64,000 nt of DNA from Xanthobacteraceae bacterium. GTDB taxonomy: Bacteria > Pseudomonadota > Alphaproteobacteria > Rhizobiales > Xanthobacteraceae. This document shows positions 33,324-41,480 of the stretch, in pieces. The position numbers and the translations under genes were made by a program. The notes under the pieces are model-generated. The model did not search any database and was not told the origin of the DNA. It saw nothing but the letters and a program-made list of their open reading frames with translations. The first letter of the stretch is position 1, and each line of letters opens with the position of its first letter. The DNA is taken from positions 124,001-188,000 of the forward strand of contig JARLIY010000103.1 of assembly GCA_031291475.1 (NCBI GenBank). The letters are read 5' to 3'.

Positions 33324-34274
33324 GTGAAAGCTGTGGTCGCCGGTGAGAACGGAGCCGAGGTCCGCGATGTGCCGAAACCGGTGCCAGCGGCAAACGAGGT
33401 GGTGATTCGGGCACGCGCCTCGAGCCTTAACCGCGCCGATCTCCTGGCCGCTTCGCGCGGCGGCGGCGCGCGGCTTGGCCTGGAATGCGCCGGCGAAGTC
33501 GAGGCGGTCGGCAGCGCGGTCACCGGCGTGAAGCCCGGCGATCGTGTGCTGGCCTCGACGGCGGGCGGTTTCGCACAATATATTCTCACCGACGCCGGCC
33601 GCGTGCATGGGATTCCGGCCAACAACATGACCTACGAGCAGGCGGCGTGCCTGCCGGTCGCGCTGCAGACCATGCACAACGCCATCATCACCGCCGGACG
33701 GTTGAAGCGCGGCGAGACACTCCTGATGCAAGGCGCGAGCTCCGGCGTCGGACTCATGGGTCTGCAGATCGGCAAGCTGATGGGCGCGCCGCTGGTGATC
33801 GGCACCTCGACCAATGCACAGCGCCGGGCGCGGCTTAAGGACTTCGGGTGCGATCTCGCGCTCGATACCGGCGACCCGAAGTGGCCGGAGGAAGTCAAGA
33901 AAGCAACCGGCGGCAAAGGCGTCGATGTCATCGTCGACATGGTGTCGGGCGGCGTCGCCAATCAGAATCTCGAAGCGGCGGCGGTACTTGGGCGGATCGT
34001 GAACGTTGGGCGGCTCGGCGGCAACAGCGCGGAGTTCAACTTCGACGTCCATGCGCTCAAGCGCATCGACTATATCGGCGTGACCTTCCGCACCCGCTCA
34101 CTCGATGAAATCCGCGAGATCAATCGTTTGATGCGCGCGGACCTTTGGGCCGCGGTCGAGGCCGGCAAGCTGTCCTTGCCGATCTACAGGACCTACAAGC
34201 TGGACGATATCGCGGAGGCGCTCGCGCTCATGCGCGCAAATCAGCATTTCGGAAAGATCGCAATCACCATCTAG
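33324..34274 (+). CDS. Zn-independent medium-chain dehydrogenase (quinone oxidoreductase-like)
   Basis: The protein has 316 residues. It starts GTG with GGAGGA six bases before. The GroES-like N-domain (VVIRARASSLNRADLLA, LGLECAGEVEAVG) lacks structural zinc cysteines. The Rossmann domain has ETLLMQGASSGVGLMGLQIGKLMGAP, with the AxxGxxG NADPH motif. This is the quinone oxidoreductase/PIG3 type, reducing quinones or enones with NADPH. It likely shares a transcript with the MetE-like gene. Its last bases overlap the remnant methyltransferase frame on the other strand. Confidence 0.88.
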   Translation: MKAVVAGENGAEVRDVPKPVPAANEVVIRARASSLNRADLLAASRGGGARLGLECAGEVEAVGSAVTGVKPGDRVLASTAGGFAQYILTDAGRVHGIPANNMTYEQAACLPVALQTMHNAIITAGRLKRGETLLMQGASSGVGLMGLQIGKLMGAPLVIGTSTNAQRRARLKDFGCDLALDTGDPKWPEEVKKATGGKGVDVIVDMVSGGVANQNLEAAAVLGRIVNVGRLGGNSAEFNFDVHALKRIDYIGVTFRTRSLDEIREINRLMRADLWAAVEAGKLSLPIYRTYKLDDIAEALALMRANQHFGKIAITI

Positions 34275-34536
34275 TCCGTGGGACCGAAACAATCGATGCG
34301 AACCGGCTGATCAAACCTGCCGCATGCGCAGCAAACGTCTCGGCGAAACGGCGGCGCACGGCAGGCGCCAGCGCGGCTTCCTTGCTGTAGCCGTTGAACC
34401 GCATGTTGGCGATCATACGATCGGCAAATGAATCGAAGTCCGGATAACGTCGCGTATCGGTATAGGTCGAGATCCTGTCGGTGGCGAATTGCGGACGCGC
34501 GACGCGGGCAAGCGCGTTGGCCGCGGCTTTGCGCAC
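34264..34536 (-). pseudogene. Remnant of a class I methyltransferase (C-terminal part)
   Basis: A 90-codon frame contains RRYPDFDSFADRMIANMRFNG followed by a helix ending AETFAAHA. This resembles the YxSFxxYExRMIxxT...RVRAAF tail of ubiquinone/menaquinone-type methyltransferases that act on small molecules. The SAM-binding N-terminal two thirds is absent and there is no good ribosome site. It lies between the quinone reductase and the AAHS transporter, both intact. The assignment is tentative. Confidence 0.5.
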
Positions 34537-34543
34537 CGCCGTT

Positions 34544-35887
34544 TCATCGTGGGTCGGCTTTCAGCATCCGTATGTGTCTCCGATACAGTGGCATGATCGC
34601 CAACGTTGCAATCAACCCGACGATGAGCGGCAGCGTCGCGATCAGAAATATCTGCTGTGCCGGTAGTTTCGCGCCGAACGCGAAGCCGCCCAGCAACGGC
34701 CCGAGGGCACCGCCGATCCGTCCAATCGCGAAGTTCGATCCCACCCCCCACGCTCGGATATAGGTCGGATAGATATTCGCTTCGGTCGCGATATTCCCGA
34801 ACTGCACCCCGAGAATGCAAAATCCGGCGCCAAACACGAGTGCCACAAGGAAGTAGGGCGAAAGATTCGGAATGCCGATACAGGCGGCGATTGGTATCGA
34901 GCATGCAAAGAGAATGGGCACCGGGATGAATCCGTATTTATCAAGGAAGCGCATCGAGATAAAACCTGCCAACGTTCCTCCGAATTGGAAGAGCGTCGTT
35001 GCGATCGCCGCCTGAGCTACCGGGATGCCCGAGGCCGAAAGCACCGTCGGCATCCACTGATTCATGAAGTAGAGACTCATCACGGCGACGAAATTCGAAA
35101 TCCAGAAGAGCGGCGTAAGTACCGCGAGCCGACCTTCGAGCAAGGCCGGCATCGAGAAGCGCGAACGGTTCTCTTCCCCGCTTATGACAAACTCGGTGTC
35201 GGGATGAATCACGAGATCAGGGCGCAGTGCCTTGAGCAGCGTGACCAGCTCGTTGCGGCGCCGCGGGCGCAAAGCTAGGAACTTGATCGACTCCGGGAGT
35301 GCGATCGCAAGAATCGAGGCGATGACTATCGGGGCAATGCCCCCGATCCAAAACAGACTGCGCCAGCCGTACTCACCCATAAGCTTCGCCGCGATGAAGC
35401 CCGGTAGCCCGCCTCCGAAAGTCACGCCCGTGAAGATCAGCACAACTAGGGTCGCGCGGACGCGCGCTGGAGCGAATTCGTTATTTAATGTTACGACGAT
35501 CGGCAGCATTCCTCCGAGAGCGACGCCGGCAAGCGCGCGCACGGCAATCAACTCGATGAGGCTGTTGGTCAGCACCGCAGCCAACGTGAAGAGGCCGAAG
35601 AAATAGGCGCCGCAAACGATGACGCGCTTGCGGCCGAATTTGTCCGACAGAAATCCAAAAAGCGGCGGGCCGATGAAACCGGCCGCTAGCGAACTGGAGA
35701 ACAGCGCGCCGAGTTCCCGGCCGCTCAGGTTCCATTCTTTGAGAATGCCTGGTCCGGCATAGGCGGCGGCGCCGAGATCGAACCCGTCGGTCATCAACAC
35801 CAGAAAGGAAAGCAGTAGTAGCTTGATGTGAAAGCTGCCAATTTTCTGGTCGTCAAACACCCGCTCGATGTCGATCACCTTGGCCAT
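34544..35887 (-). CDS. MFS transporter, aromatic acid:H+ symporter (AAHS) family
   Basis: This 447-residue, twelve-helix carrier has the AAHS signature FLVLMTDGFDLGAAAYAGPGI in helix 1, where the Asp of DGFD is needed for transport in PcaK-like proteins. Loop 2-3 is GFLSDKFGRKRVI, and IYPTYIRAWGVGSNFAIGRIGG follows in the second half. Members import benzoates, hydroxybenzoates or phenoxyacetates. It is the second gene after the CoxL-type gene (37-base gap, same strand), so the pair may be co-transcribed. Confidence 0.92.
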   Translation of the reverse strand: MAKVIDIERVFDDQKIGSFHIKLLLLSFLVLMTDGFDLGAAAYAGPGILKEWNLSGRELGALFSSSLAAGFIGPPLFGFLSDKFGRKRVIVCGAYFFGLFTLAAVLTNSLIELIAVRALAGVALGGMLPIVVTLNNEFAPARVRATLVVLIFTGVTFGGGLPGFIAAKLMGEYGWRSLFWIGGIAPIVIASILAIALPESIKFLALRPRRRNELVTLLKALRPDLVIHPDTEFVISGEENRSRFSMPALLEGRLAVLTPLFWISNFVAVMSLYFMNQWMPTVLSASGIPVAQAAIATTLFQFGGTLAGFISMRFLDKYGFIPVPILFACSIPIAACIGIPNLSPYFLVALVFGAGFCILGVQFGNIATEANIYPTYIRAWGVGSNFAIGRIGGALGPLLGGFAFGAKLPAQQIFLIATLPLIVGLIATLAIMPLYRRHIRMLKADPR

Positions 35888-35924
35888 GGTCGTCTCTTAC
35901 CTTGTTGTGTCGATTCGTGCGCAG

Positions 35925-38339
35925 CTACGGCCTGGTCGGAACAGTATTATGCAACCCAGGGTTTCTCGCTCCCTGGTCTGTTTTCGCGGCAGCGATGGCC
36001 TGCCAGATCCGCGACGGCGTCGCGGGCATTTCGACATGCGTTACGCCGAACTCGGCCAGCGCGTCGACGATGGCGTTGATCGTAACGGCAAGCGCGGGCG
36101 TTGTTCCGCCTTCGCTCCCAGGGCGGAAGCCGAGCGGGTGGCTGCTGGCCGGCACCTCGCTGAGCGCCGTCGTGAAGGACGGCAAGTCAGCCGCCCGCGG
36201 CAGCGCGTAGTCCATTAACGAGGCCGACAGGTTCTGGCCGGATTCCGGATCGAAGCAACATTGCTCGAACAGCGCTTGCCCAATGCCCTGCGCGATTCCG
36301 CCATGGGTCTGTCCGTGCAGGATCATCGGATTGAGCGCGCGGCCGACATCGTCCACTGATGTGTAGCGTTGGATGGCCAGCGCACCAGTTTCTGGATCGA
36401 CCTCCAGTTCGCAGACTGCGGTGCCGTAGGGAAATGCGAGACCGGGCCGCGTCTGATCGGATATTGCAGCCAGCGGCCCCTTCAATTCATCGGGCAACGC
36501 GCTTTCGTCAGTCGCGGCGCTGGCTACCCGGAAGATGTCGATCGCGTGGTCGGTCCCAGTTACGCGAAAGCAACCATCGGCGAAACTGACGTCGGCCACA
36601 TCGGTTTCGAACAGCACAGCAGCGATCCGCCGACCTTTGTTAATTATGTCGGTCGTGGCCCGATGCATTACGACACTGGCCTGCCGTAGCGATCGCCCCG
36701 AATGGCTGCCACCGCCTGCCTTGACGAAAGAGGTGTCGCCCGTGCAGAGCACCACCGCGGCAGGTGAGACGCCGAACCATTCGGCGACAAGTTGCGGAAA
36801 TGCCGTTTCGTGGCCCTGACCGGTGCTCTGCGTTCCAACGATCACCTCGATCGTTTTGTCGGGACGAACCAGGACTTCGGCACGCTCGCGCGGGGCGCCA
36901 CTCGTGGTTTCGATGTAGTTCCCGATCGCAATTCCGCGGCACAGGCCACGCGCACGCGACGCCTCGCGCCGCGCCGGGAAGCCGGCCCAATCGGACAGGT
37001 CTAGTGCTGTCTGCATTACACCTTCATAATCGCCATTGTCGTAGATGACGCCGAGTGGATTGCGATAGGGCTGCTCCGTTGGTCCGATGATATTACGGCG
37101 GCGCAACGCTAGCCGTTCGAACCCGCACTGCCGCGCGGTCAGATCGATGAGACGTTCCATCGCGTAGATCGCTTCCGGACGGCCGGCGCTCCGGTACGGT
37201 ATCGTTGCCGGCGTGTTTGTAACGGCGGCGCGCGCGATCACGTGCGCTGCTGGAATGCGGTAAAGGCTCGGCATCAGCTGCGCCCCTTTATTTAAGGGAA
37301 CGAACGAGGTCGTATAGGCGCCGTTGTTCGCCGTATTCACCGAGCGGAGCGCGAGGAAATTTCCCTCCGCGTCGAGCGCAAGCTCGACGTCGATGTGCAG
37401 ATCGCGGCCCTGACAATCCGAAAGAAAGGCCTCTGAGCGTTCCGCCTTGAAGACGACGGGGCGCTGCAGCCGCCGCGCGGCCCACGCGGCCAATGCAAAT
37501 TCCGGATAAGTCGCGTTGCGAGTTCCGAAATTGCCGCCCACGTCCCGGGGAGCTACCACCCGCACGCGCTCCGGCGGCACACTGAGCACGGCCGCCAATT
37601 CGTCGCGCAATTGCACGACGCCGATCCCATGCGAAGCATGGACCGTATAGAGCTCCTTCATCTCGTCCCACGTGGCAACGACGGCGCGAGGTTCCAAATG
37701 CGCTCCGGTGACGCGCTGCACCCAGCTACTCAGACGAACGCGATGGGCCGCGCGCGCGAACGCTGCGGTGGTCGCCGCTTCGTCGCCAAGATGCGCTTCG
37801 AGCGTACGATTGCCGGGGACGTGGTCCCACAGCTGCGGTGCATTGTCCCCGAGCGCATCGATTGCATGAGTGACCGCTGGAAGCGGCTCCCAGTCGATCA
37901 CTACCGCCTCGGCGGCGTCCTTCGCCCTTGCTTCGGTCTCCGCGACGACCATAACGACGGCTTCTCCTACAAAACGTGCGCGGTCGACCGGCAACGGGTG
38001 CTGTCGGGTAACTATTCGCTCGGATCCGTCGCGGTGGGCCAGCGGCATGTCAGACCCGACCTTCGAACTGCCAGTCGGATGCGGAATTGTCTGTAGTCCG
38101 TCGGCAAGCGCGTCGGCGCCTGAGAGAACCACCAACACCCCGGGATGGGCCAGCGCATTGGCAACATCCATGCTGCGGATGGCGGCATGGGCATGGGGCG
38201 ACCGGACCATTACCGCACGCGCTGCATGCGGTAGATTAAGATCGTCAGCGTATTGCCCGTGCCCGGTAACGAGGCGCAAATCCTCTCGGCGAAAGGTCGG
38301 AAAATCGCCGTGCAAACGGGCCTCAGGCTTCATTCGCAT
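35925..38339 (-). CDS. Xanthine dehydrogenase/CoxL-type molybdenum hydroxylase large subunit
   Basis: This 804-residue protein has the Mo-binding fold of CoxL/aldehyde oxidase. It has VTGHGQYADDLNLP at the start, VGEAVVMVVAETEARAKDAAE, GGNFGTRNATYPEFALAAWAA in the cofactor region and TGQGHETAFPQLVAEWFGVS. The catalytic Glu is in GSEGGTTPA near the C-terminus. The CO-dehydrogenase loop AYxCSFR is absent, so it is an organic-substrate hydroxylase. The FAD (CoxM) and 2Fe-2S (CoxS) partners that form the usual three-gene operon are not in the window. Start at 38339 (ATG) or two codons later. Confidence 0.9.
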   Translation of the reverse strand: MRMKPEARLHGDFPTFRREDLRLVTGHGQYADDLNLPHAARAVMVRSPHAHAAIRSMDVANALAHPGVLVVLSGADALADGLQTIPHPTGSSKVGSDMPLAHRDGSERIVTRQHPLPVDRARFVGEAVVMVVAETEARAKDAAEAVVIDWEPLPAVTHAIDALGDNAPQLWDHVPGNRTLEAHLGDEAATTAAFARAAHRVRLSSWVQRVTGAHLEPRAVVATWDEMKELYTVHASHGIGVVQLRDELAAVLSVPPERVRVVAPRDVGGNFGTRNATYPEFALAAWAARRLQRPVVFKAERSEAFLSDCQGRDLHIDVELALDAEGNFLALRSVNTANNGAYTTSFVPLNKGAQLMPSLYRIPAAHVIARAAVTNTPATIPYRSAGRPEAIYAMERLIDLTARQCGFERLALRRRNIIGPTEQPYRNPLGVIYDNGDYEGVMQTALDLSDWAGFPARREASRARGLCRGIAIGNYIETTSGAPRERAEVLVRPDKTIEVIVGTQSTGQGHETAFPQLVAEWFGVSPAAVVLCTGDTSFVKAGGGSHSGRSLRQASVVMHRATTDIINKGRRIAAVLFETDVADVSFADGCFRVTGTDHAIDIFRVASAATDESALPDELKGPLAAISDQTRPGLAFPYGTAVCELEVDPETGALAIQRYTSVDDVGRALNPMILHGQTHGGIAQGIGQALFEQCCFDPESGQNLSASLMDYALPRAADLPSFTTALSEVPASSHPLGFRPGSEGGTTPALAVTINAIVDALAEFGVTHVEMPATPSRIWQAIAAAKTDQGARNPGLHNTVPTRP

Positions 38340-38454
38340 TCCGTCACGGGTCTGCTTGCGTAAACGCGGCCGGCCTTATTGTGCCGGCTCAACCCTCGGA
38401 TATTACTGATTATACCGCAAAGCTAGTGACGTCATGCAGCAATAGGAGGAGATA

Positions 38455-38661
38455 GTGGAGCTTAAAATCATTAGACGCGTAGTCGTCGGCCACGATCCGC
38501 AAGGGAAGGCGATCGCACTCTTTGACGGTCCGGCCGTGCCAAAGCAGTGCAGCCCCGGCGGCAATGCCGTCGTCAATCTGTGGGTCACGAGCGAGTTTCC
38601 CGTCGGCTTGAGCGGCACTGCAGACATGGCGGAAGGTTCGGCCGCTGACGTTCGCGATTGA
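38455..38661 (+). pseudogene. Cupin gene truncated by repeat E
   Basis: The first 50 residues (MELKIIRRVVVGHDPQGKAI, then a region with SPGGNAVVNLWVTSEFPV) align without gaps to the start of the intact cupin at 46304-46876. The gene has a GTG start and a strong AGGAGGA ribosome site. Similarity stops at about 38640, exactly where repeat E begins (38641), and the frame closes at 38661. The cupin barrel, about 140 residues, is missing. This is a clean junction between gene and repeat. Confidence 0.88.
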
Positions 38662-38790
38662 TCGCTGCAATCCGACGGTTCTTCGTGGCTAAATTTGCGG
38701 GTACGAAACAAAGCGATGTCGTAGTCGATTGATATTTCCTCGCAATTTCAACTTTTGCGCAGACACTCCCTCCGCCACTGGGGCCGTTCT
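38641..38790 (+). repeat. att-like repeat copy E
   Basis: GCCGCTGACGTTCGCGATTG and ATCGCTGCAATCCGACGG equal copy C closely, followed by TTCGTGGCTAAATTTGCGGG, CGATTGATATTTCCTCGCAA, GCAGACACTCCCTCCGCCA and GGCCGTTCT. The tRNA-Ser end ACTCCCTCCGCCA (38765-38777) is perfect, but the following GTTCG-rich part is shorter than in A and C. Same orientation as the tRNA gene. It interrupts the cupin frame on its left. Confidence 0.85.
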
Positions 38791-38933
38791 ACTTTTTCGC
38801 CAGCAAACTTGCTGCGTGAAGCGAGTTTAAAAATGCCGAGGGGATGTCCGCTTCCAGTAGCTGCGTGATATCCGGTTTTGACCCAATAGCGAAGTCGGCT
38901 ATCCACCCATCCCCCGCGTTGACTCCAGAATAT

Positions 38934-38960
38934 TTTGTTGTTACGTGTCGTAACGACAAA
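38934..38960. promoter_or_regulatory. Near-perfect palindrome, probable operator of the 39-48.8 kb cluster
   Basis: TTTGTTGTTACG (38934-38945), a TGT spacer, and CGTAACGACAAA (38949-38960) form a 27-bp inverted repeat with 11 of 12 matching pairs. It lies 58 bases before the GTG of the first cluster gene. Its length and symmetry suit a TetR-family dimer, and a TetR gene lies in the cluster at 43745-44419. Binding is an inference. Confidence 0.6.
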
Positions 38961-39018
38961 CTCGGTGACGGTTCTTACTGATCACTAAGAAGAATTCGAC
39001 CGAGCGTCGGGAGGGAAA

Positions 39019-40230
39019 GTGTTCGAATATTTCCCGGACAATTACCCTTGGAGCCTTGCAGTCATGCTTGCGCTCCAATGCGGCGGGGTTCTTTCTGATA
39101 TTGATTCCGCCTGTCGCGAGTTGAAACCTATTGCGGCCGGTCCGGAAGATCAGACCTTGTCCGAGTGGCGGCAGCGTTGGGCCAAGCTCTCCGAAACCAC
39201 GGTAGCAATGGCTGAGGCGGACCTTCAGCGCGGGTTCCGCCCAAGTGCCGGCTCGAAGCTCCAGCGCGCCGCAGCCTATGCGCTGATGAGCGAGCGGATG
39301 ATGCGCGGGCATGACATCGCGCGGGAGGAGGCGTACACGCGCGCCCGTGACTTAGTGCGAAAGAGCATCGAATTGTTGAACGATCCGGTCGAACAGGTCG
39401 AAGTTCCGTTCGAGCACAACTCCCTCCCCGGGTTATTGTACAAGGCGCAGAGTGCGGGGCCTCGACCTTGTCTTATCTTTTTCAGCGGCTTCGACGTCTC
39501 GAAAGAATATCTGCTTTTGTTCGGCATCGGGCCTGAGCTTTCGGCGCGCGGCATTTCCGTTCTGTTCATAGATCATCCCGGTGTCGGGGAGGCGCTGCGC
39601 CTGCGCGGCCTGCACGCATTTCCCGAGACCGAGCGCGCGACGACACCTTGCGTCGATTATCTGCAAACACGCCGAGATATTGATTCCGACCGCATCGGGG
39701 TCATTGGCGTGAGCCTCGGCGGCTATTATGCGGCTCGGTCGGCGGCTTTCGAAAAGCGATTGGCGGCATGTATTTGCTGGGGCGCCCAATGGGATTACGG
39801 CGCTGTGACGCTTGCACGTGCACGCCGGCAAGGGAGCGCATTGTCGGTCGCGAACTGGGCTGAACATGCACAATGGGTGTTCGGCGTCGACAGCATGGAC
39901 GAGGTGCTCGAGATTACGGCCCGCATGAAACTCGAGGGGGTTGCGGCCTCGATCGAATGCCCGCTTCTGATCATTCATGGAGAGGGCGACCGTCAAATTC
40001 CGGTTGCCCACGCGCATAAGCTCCTTGCCGCAGCCACGCGCGCGCCGATTAAGGAACTTAAACTGTTTGACAAGAGCACGGGCGGTACCGAGCACTGCCA
40101 GGCCGACAATTCGCTGCTTGGGATCGAATTTTTCTCTGATTGGGCGGCTCAAATCTTGAACAGGCCGGCTCCCACGCAAACAGTTCAAACCACCGGAGCA
40201 AACAAGGTGCATGACGCTTCGGTCGCATAA
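39019..40230 (+). CDS. Alpha/beta hydrolase of the 2,6-dihydroxypseudooxynicotine hydrolase type
   Basis: The protein has 403 residues. A helical N-terminal domain (about 1-125) precedes a hydrolase core with IFFSGFDVSKEYLL, VLFIDHPGVGEALRL, nucleophile elbow GVSLGG (Ser232), acid in HGEGDRQIP (Asp324) and base in TEHCQAD (His359). This layout matches the C-C bond-cleaving hydrolase of nicotine breakdown and related vinylogous-ketone hydrolases. The start is GTG at 39019 with GGGAGGG upstream. It is the first gene of a seven-gene plus-strand cluster, behind the palindrome. It likely hydrolyses a side chain or the ring-opened product (inference). Confidence 0.82.
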   Translation: MFEYFPDNYPWSLAVMLALQCGGVLSDIDSACRELKPIAAGPEDQTLSEWRQRWAKLSETTVAMAEADLQRGFRPSAGSKLQRAAAYALMSERMMRGHDIAREEAYTRARDLVRKSIELLNDPVEQVEVPFEHNSLPGLLYKAQSAGPRPCLIFFSGFDVSKEYLLLFGIGPELSARGISVLFIDHPGVGEALRLRGLHAFPETERATTPCVDYLQTRRDIDSDRIGVIGVSLGGYYAARSAAFEKRLAACICWGAQWDYGAVTLARARRQGSALSVANWAEHAQWVFGVDSMDEVLEITARMKLEGVAASIECPLLIIHGEGDRQIPVAHAHKLLAAATRAPIKELKLFDKSTGGTEHCQADNSLLGIEFFSDWAAQILNRPAPTQTVQTTGANKVHDASVA

Positions 40231-40279
40231 AAACTGACGGCGGGAATAACCGCTGAAAAAAAATCAAGGGGAGTATCGA

Positions 40280-41449
40280 ATGGCGACGTCCACGGAAGGA
40301 GTTGTCGGCAGGGGAGCACTGCTGATCGGCCATGCGGCCGGCATGCTGGATCTCGTGTCCATGCCGCTTTGGGTCGGGGTCTTGATCCAATTTCGACATA
40401 TGAGCCCGCCCGAGGCGGGTCTGTTGATAACGGCCTATATGATGGGGGTTTTTCTCACCAGCGTTTCGCTCGCGCCGCGCTTCGATCGACTTCCCGCGCG
40501 TCTGATTGCGATCGGCGGTTTCATTGTCGGCGCTGTTGCTTTTTTTGCGATTATCAATGTCGACGGGTTTGCGGCACTTGTGCCGACGCATTTCATCGCC
40601 GGAATAGGAGCCGGATCGGCTCTGTCGATGGTGCACGGCACGATCTCCCGGAGCGTTCGCCCGCACCGGCTCTTTGCCATCGTCAACTTCGGCGTTGCGA
40701 TCTTCTCGATTTTGTTCTTCGCCACCCTTCCGGATGTGGTGCAGCACAGCCCCAACGTTCTTTTCTACGTTCTGGGTGGCCTGCTGATCCTCGGCGCGAT
40801 TGCAGCAGCCACCGCCTTTCCGCAACCGCCAGAAGGTGCGGTCGGTCAGGCAGGAAAACCGGCAACCGTGGCAGGTGCCGTCCCGCTCAGGCTTGCGGTC
40901 ATTCTTGCGTTCGTCGGCGTCGCGCTTTTGTCCGCCGGCCAAGGGCAGACATATGCTTTTCTCGAACGCATCGGTGCATGGAGGGATTTTCCAGCATCGG
41001 ACATTGGCCACATGTTGGTCATCAGCGGTTTCCTCAATCTGCTGGCACCAATTGTCGCCGCCCTGCTTGAGAATATGGTGCCGCGCCTTGGCGCGATCTG
41101 CGTGGCTTTGCTGATCCACGCGGGTATCTGCATAACTGCTTCGACTTCCGCACTGTTCCTGCCATATGCAGTGGCGGGAAGTCTCCTCGTCTTCATGACG
41201 ATCTTCAATCACACTTTCATGTTCGGAACGATCGCGAAACTCGACCCGAGCGGGCGCGCTGCCTCTTCGACACCGGCGATGTTGACGCTCGGCGCAGCAG
41301 TCGGCCCGGCGCTCGGAGGCGCCGTCACGCAGTTCGCTGGATTTGCTGCGATCGGCTGGGTCTCCGCGGCTATTCTGATCGTCAGTGCCGTTTGTTTTGT
41401 CCTGATCGGCAGCTTGCGCGCGCCGGCTATGCAACCTGGAGCCGCGTGA
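40280..41449 (+). CDS. MFS transporter
   Basis: This 389-residue major facilitator has about twelve hydrophobic segments. Helix 1 is LLIGHAAGMLDLVSMPLWVGVL, the loop 2-3 motif is weak (APRFDRLPARLI), and FIAGIGAGSALSMVHGTISR lies near helix 4. The lack of the GxxxDRxGRR loop places it among divergent sugar or aromatic carriers, and the substrate is unknown. AAGGGGAG precedes the ATG at good spacing. It lies between the hydrolase and the flavin monooxygenase of the cluster and probably takes up the substrate. Confidence 0.85.
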   Translation: MATSTEGVVGRGALLIGHAAGMLDLVSMPLWVGVLIQFRHMSPPEAGLLITAYMMGVFLTSVSLAPRFDRLPARLIAIGGFIVGAVAFFAIINVDGFAALVPTHFIAGIGAGSALSMVHGTISRSVRPHRLFAIVNFGVAIFSILFFATLPDVVQHSPNVLFYVLGGLLILGAIAAATAFPQPPEGAVGQAGKPATVAGAVPLRLAVILAFVGVALLSAGQGQTYAFLERIGAWRDFPASDIGHMLVISGFLNLLAPIVAALLENMVPRLGAICVALLIHAGICITASTSALFLPYAVAGSLLVFMTIFNHTFMFGTIAKLDPSGRAASSTPAMLTLGAAVGPALGGAVTQFAGFAAIGWVSAAILIVSAVCFVLIGSLRAPAMQPGAA

Positions 41450-41480
41450 GGCGAAAATCGTCCTAATGTGGAGTGAATTC

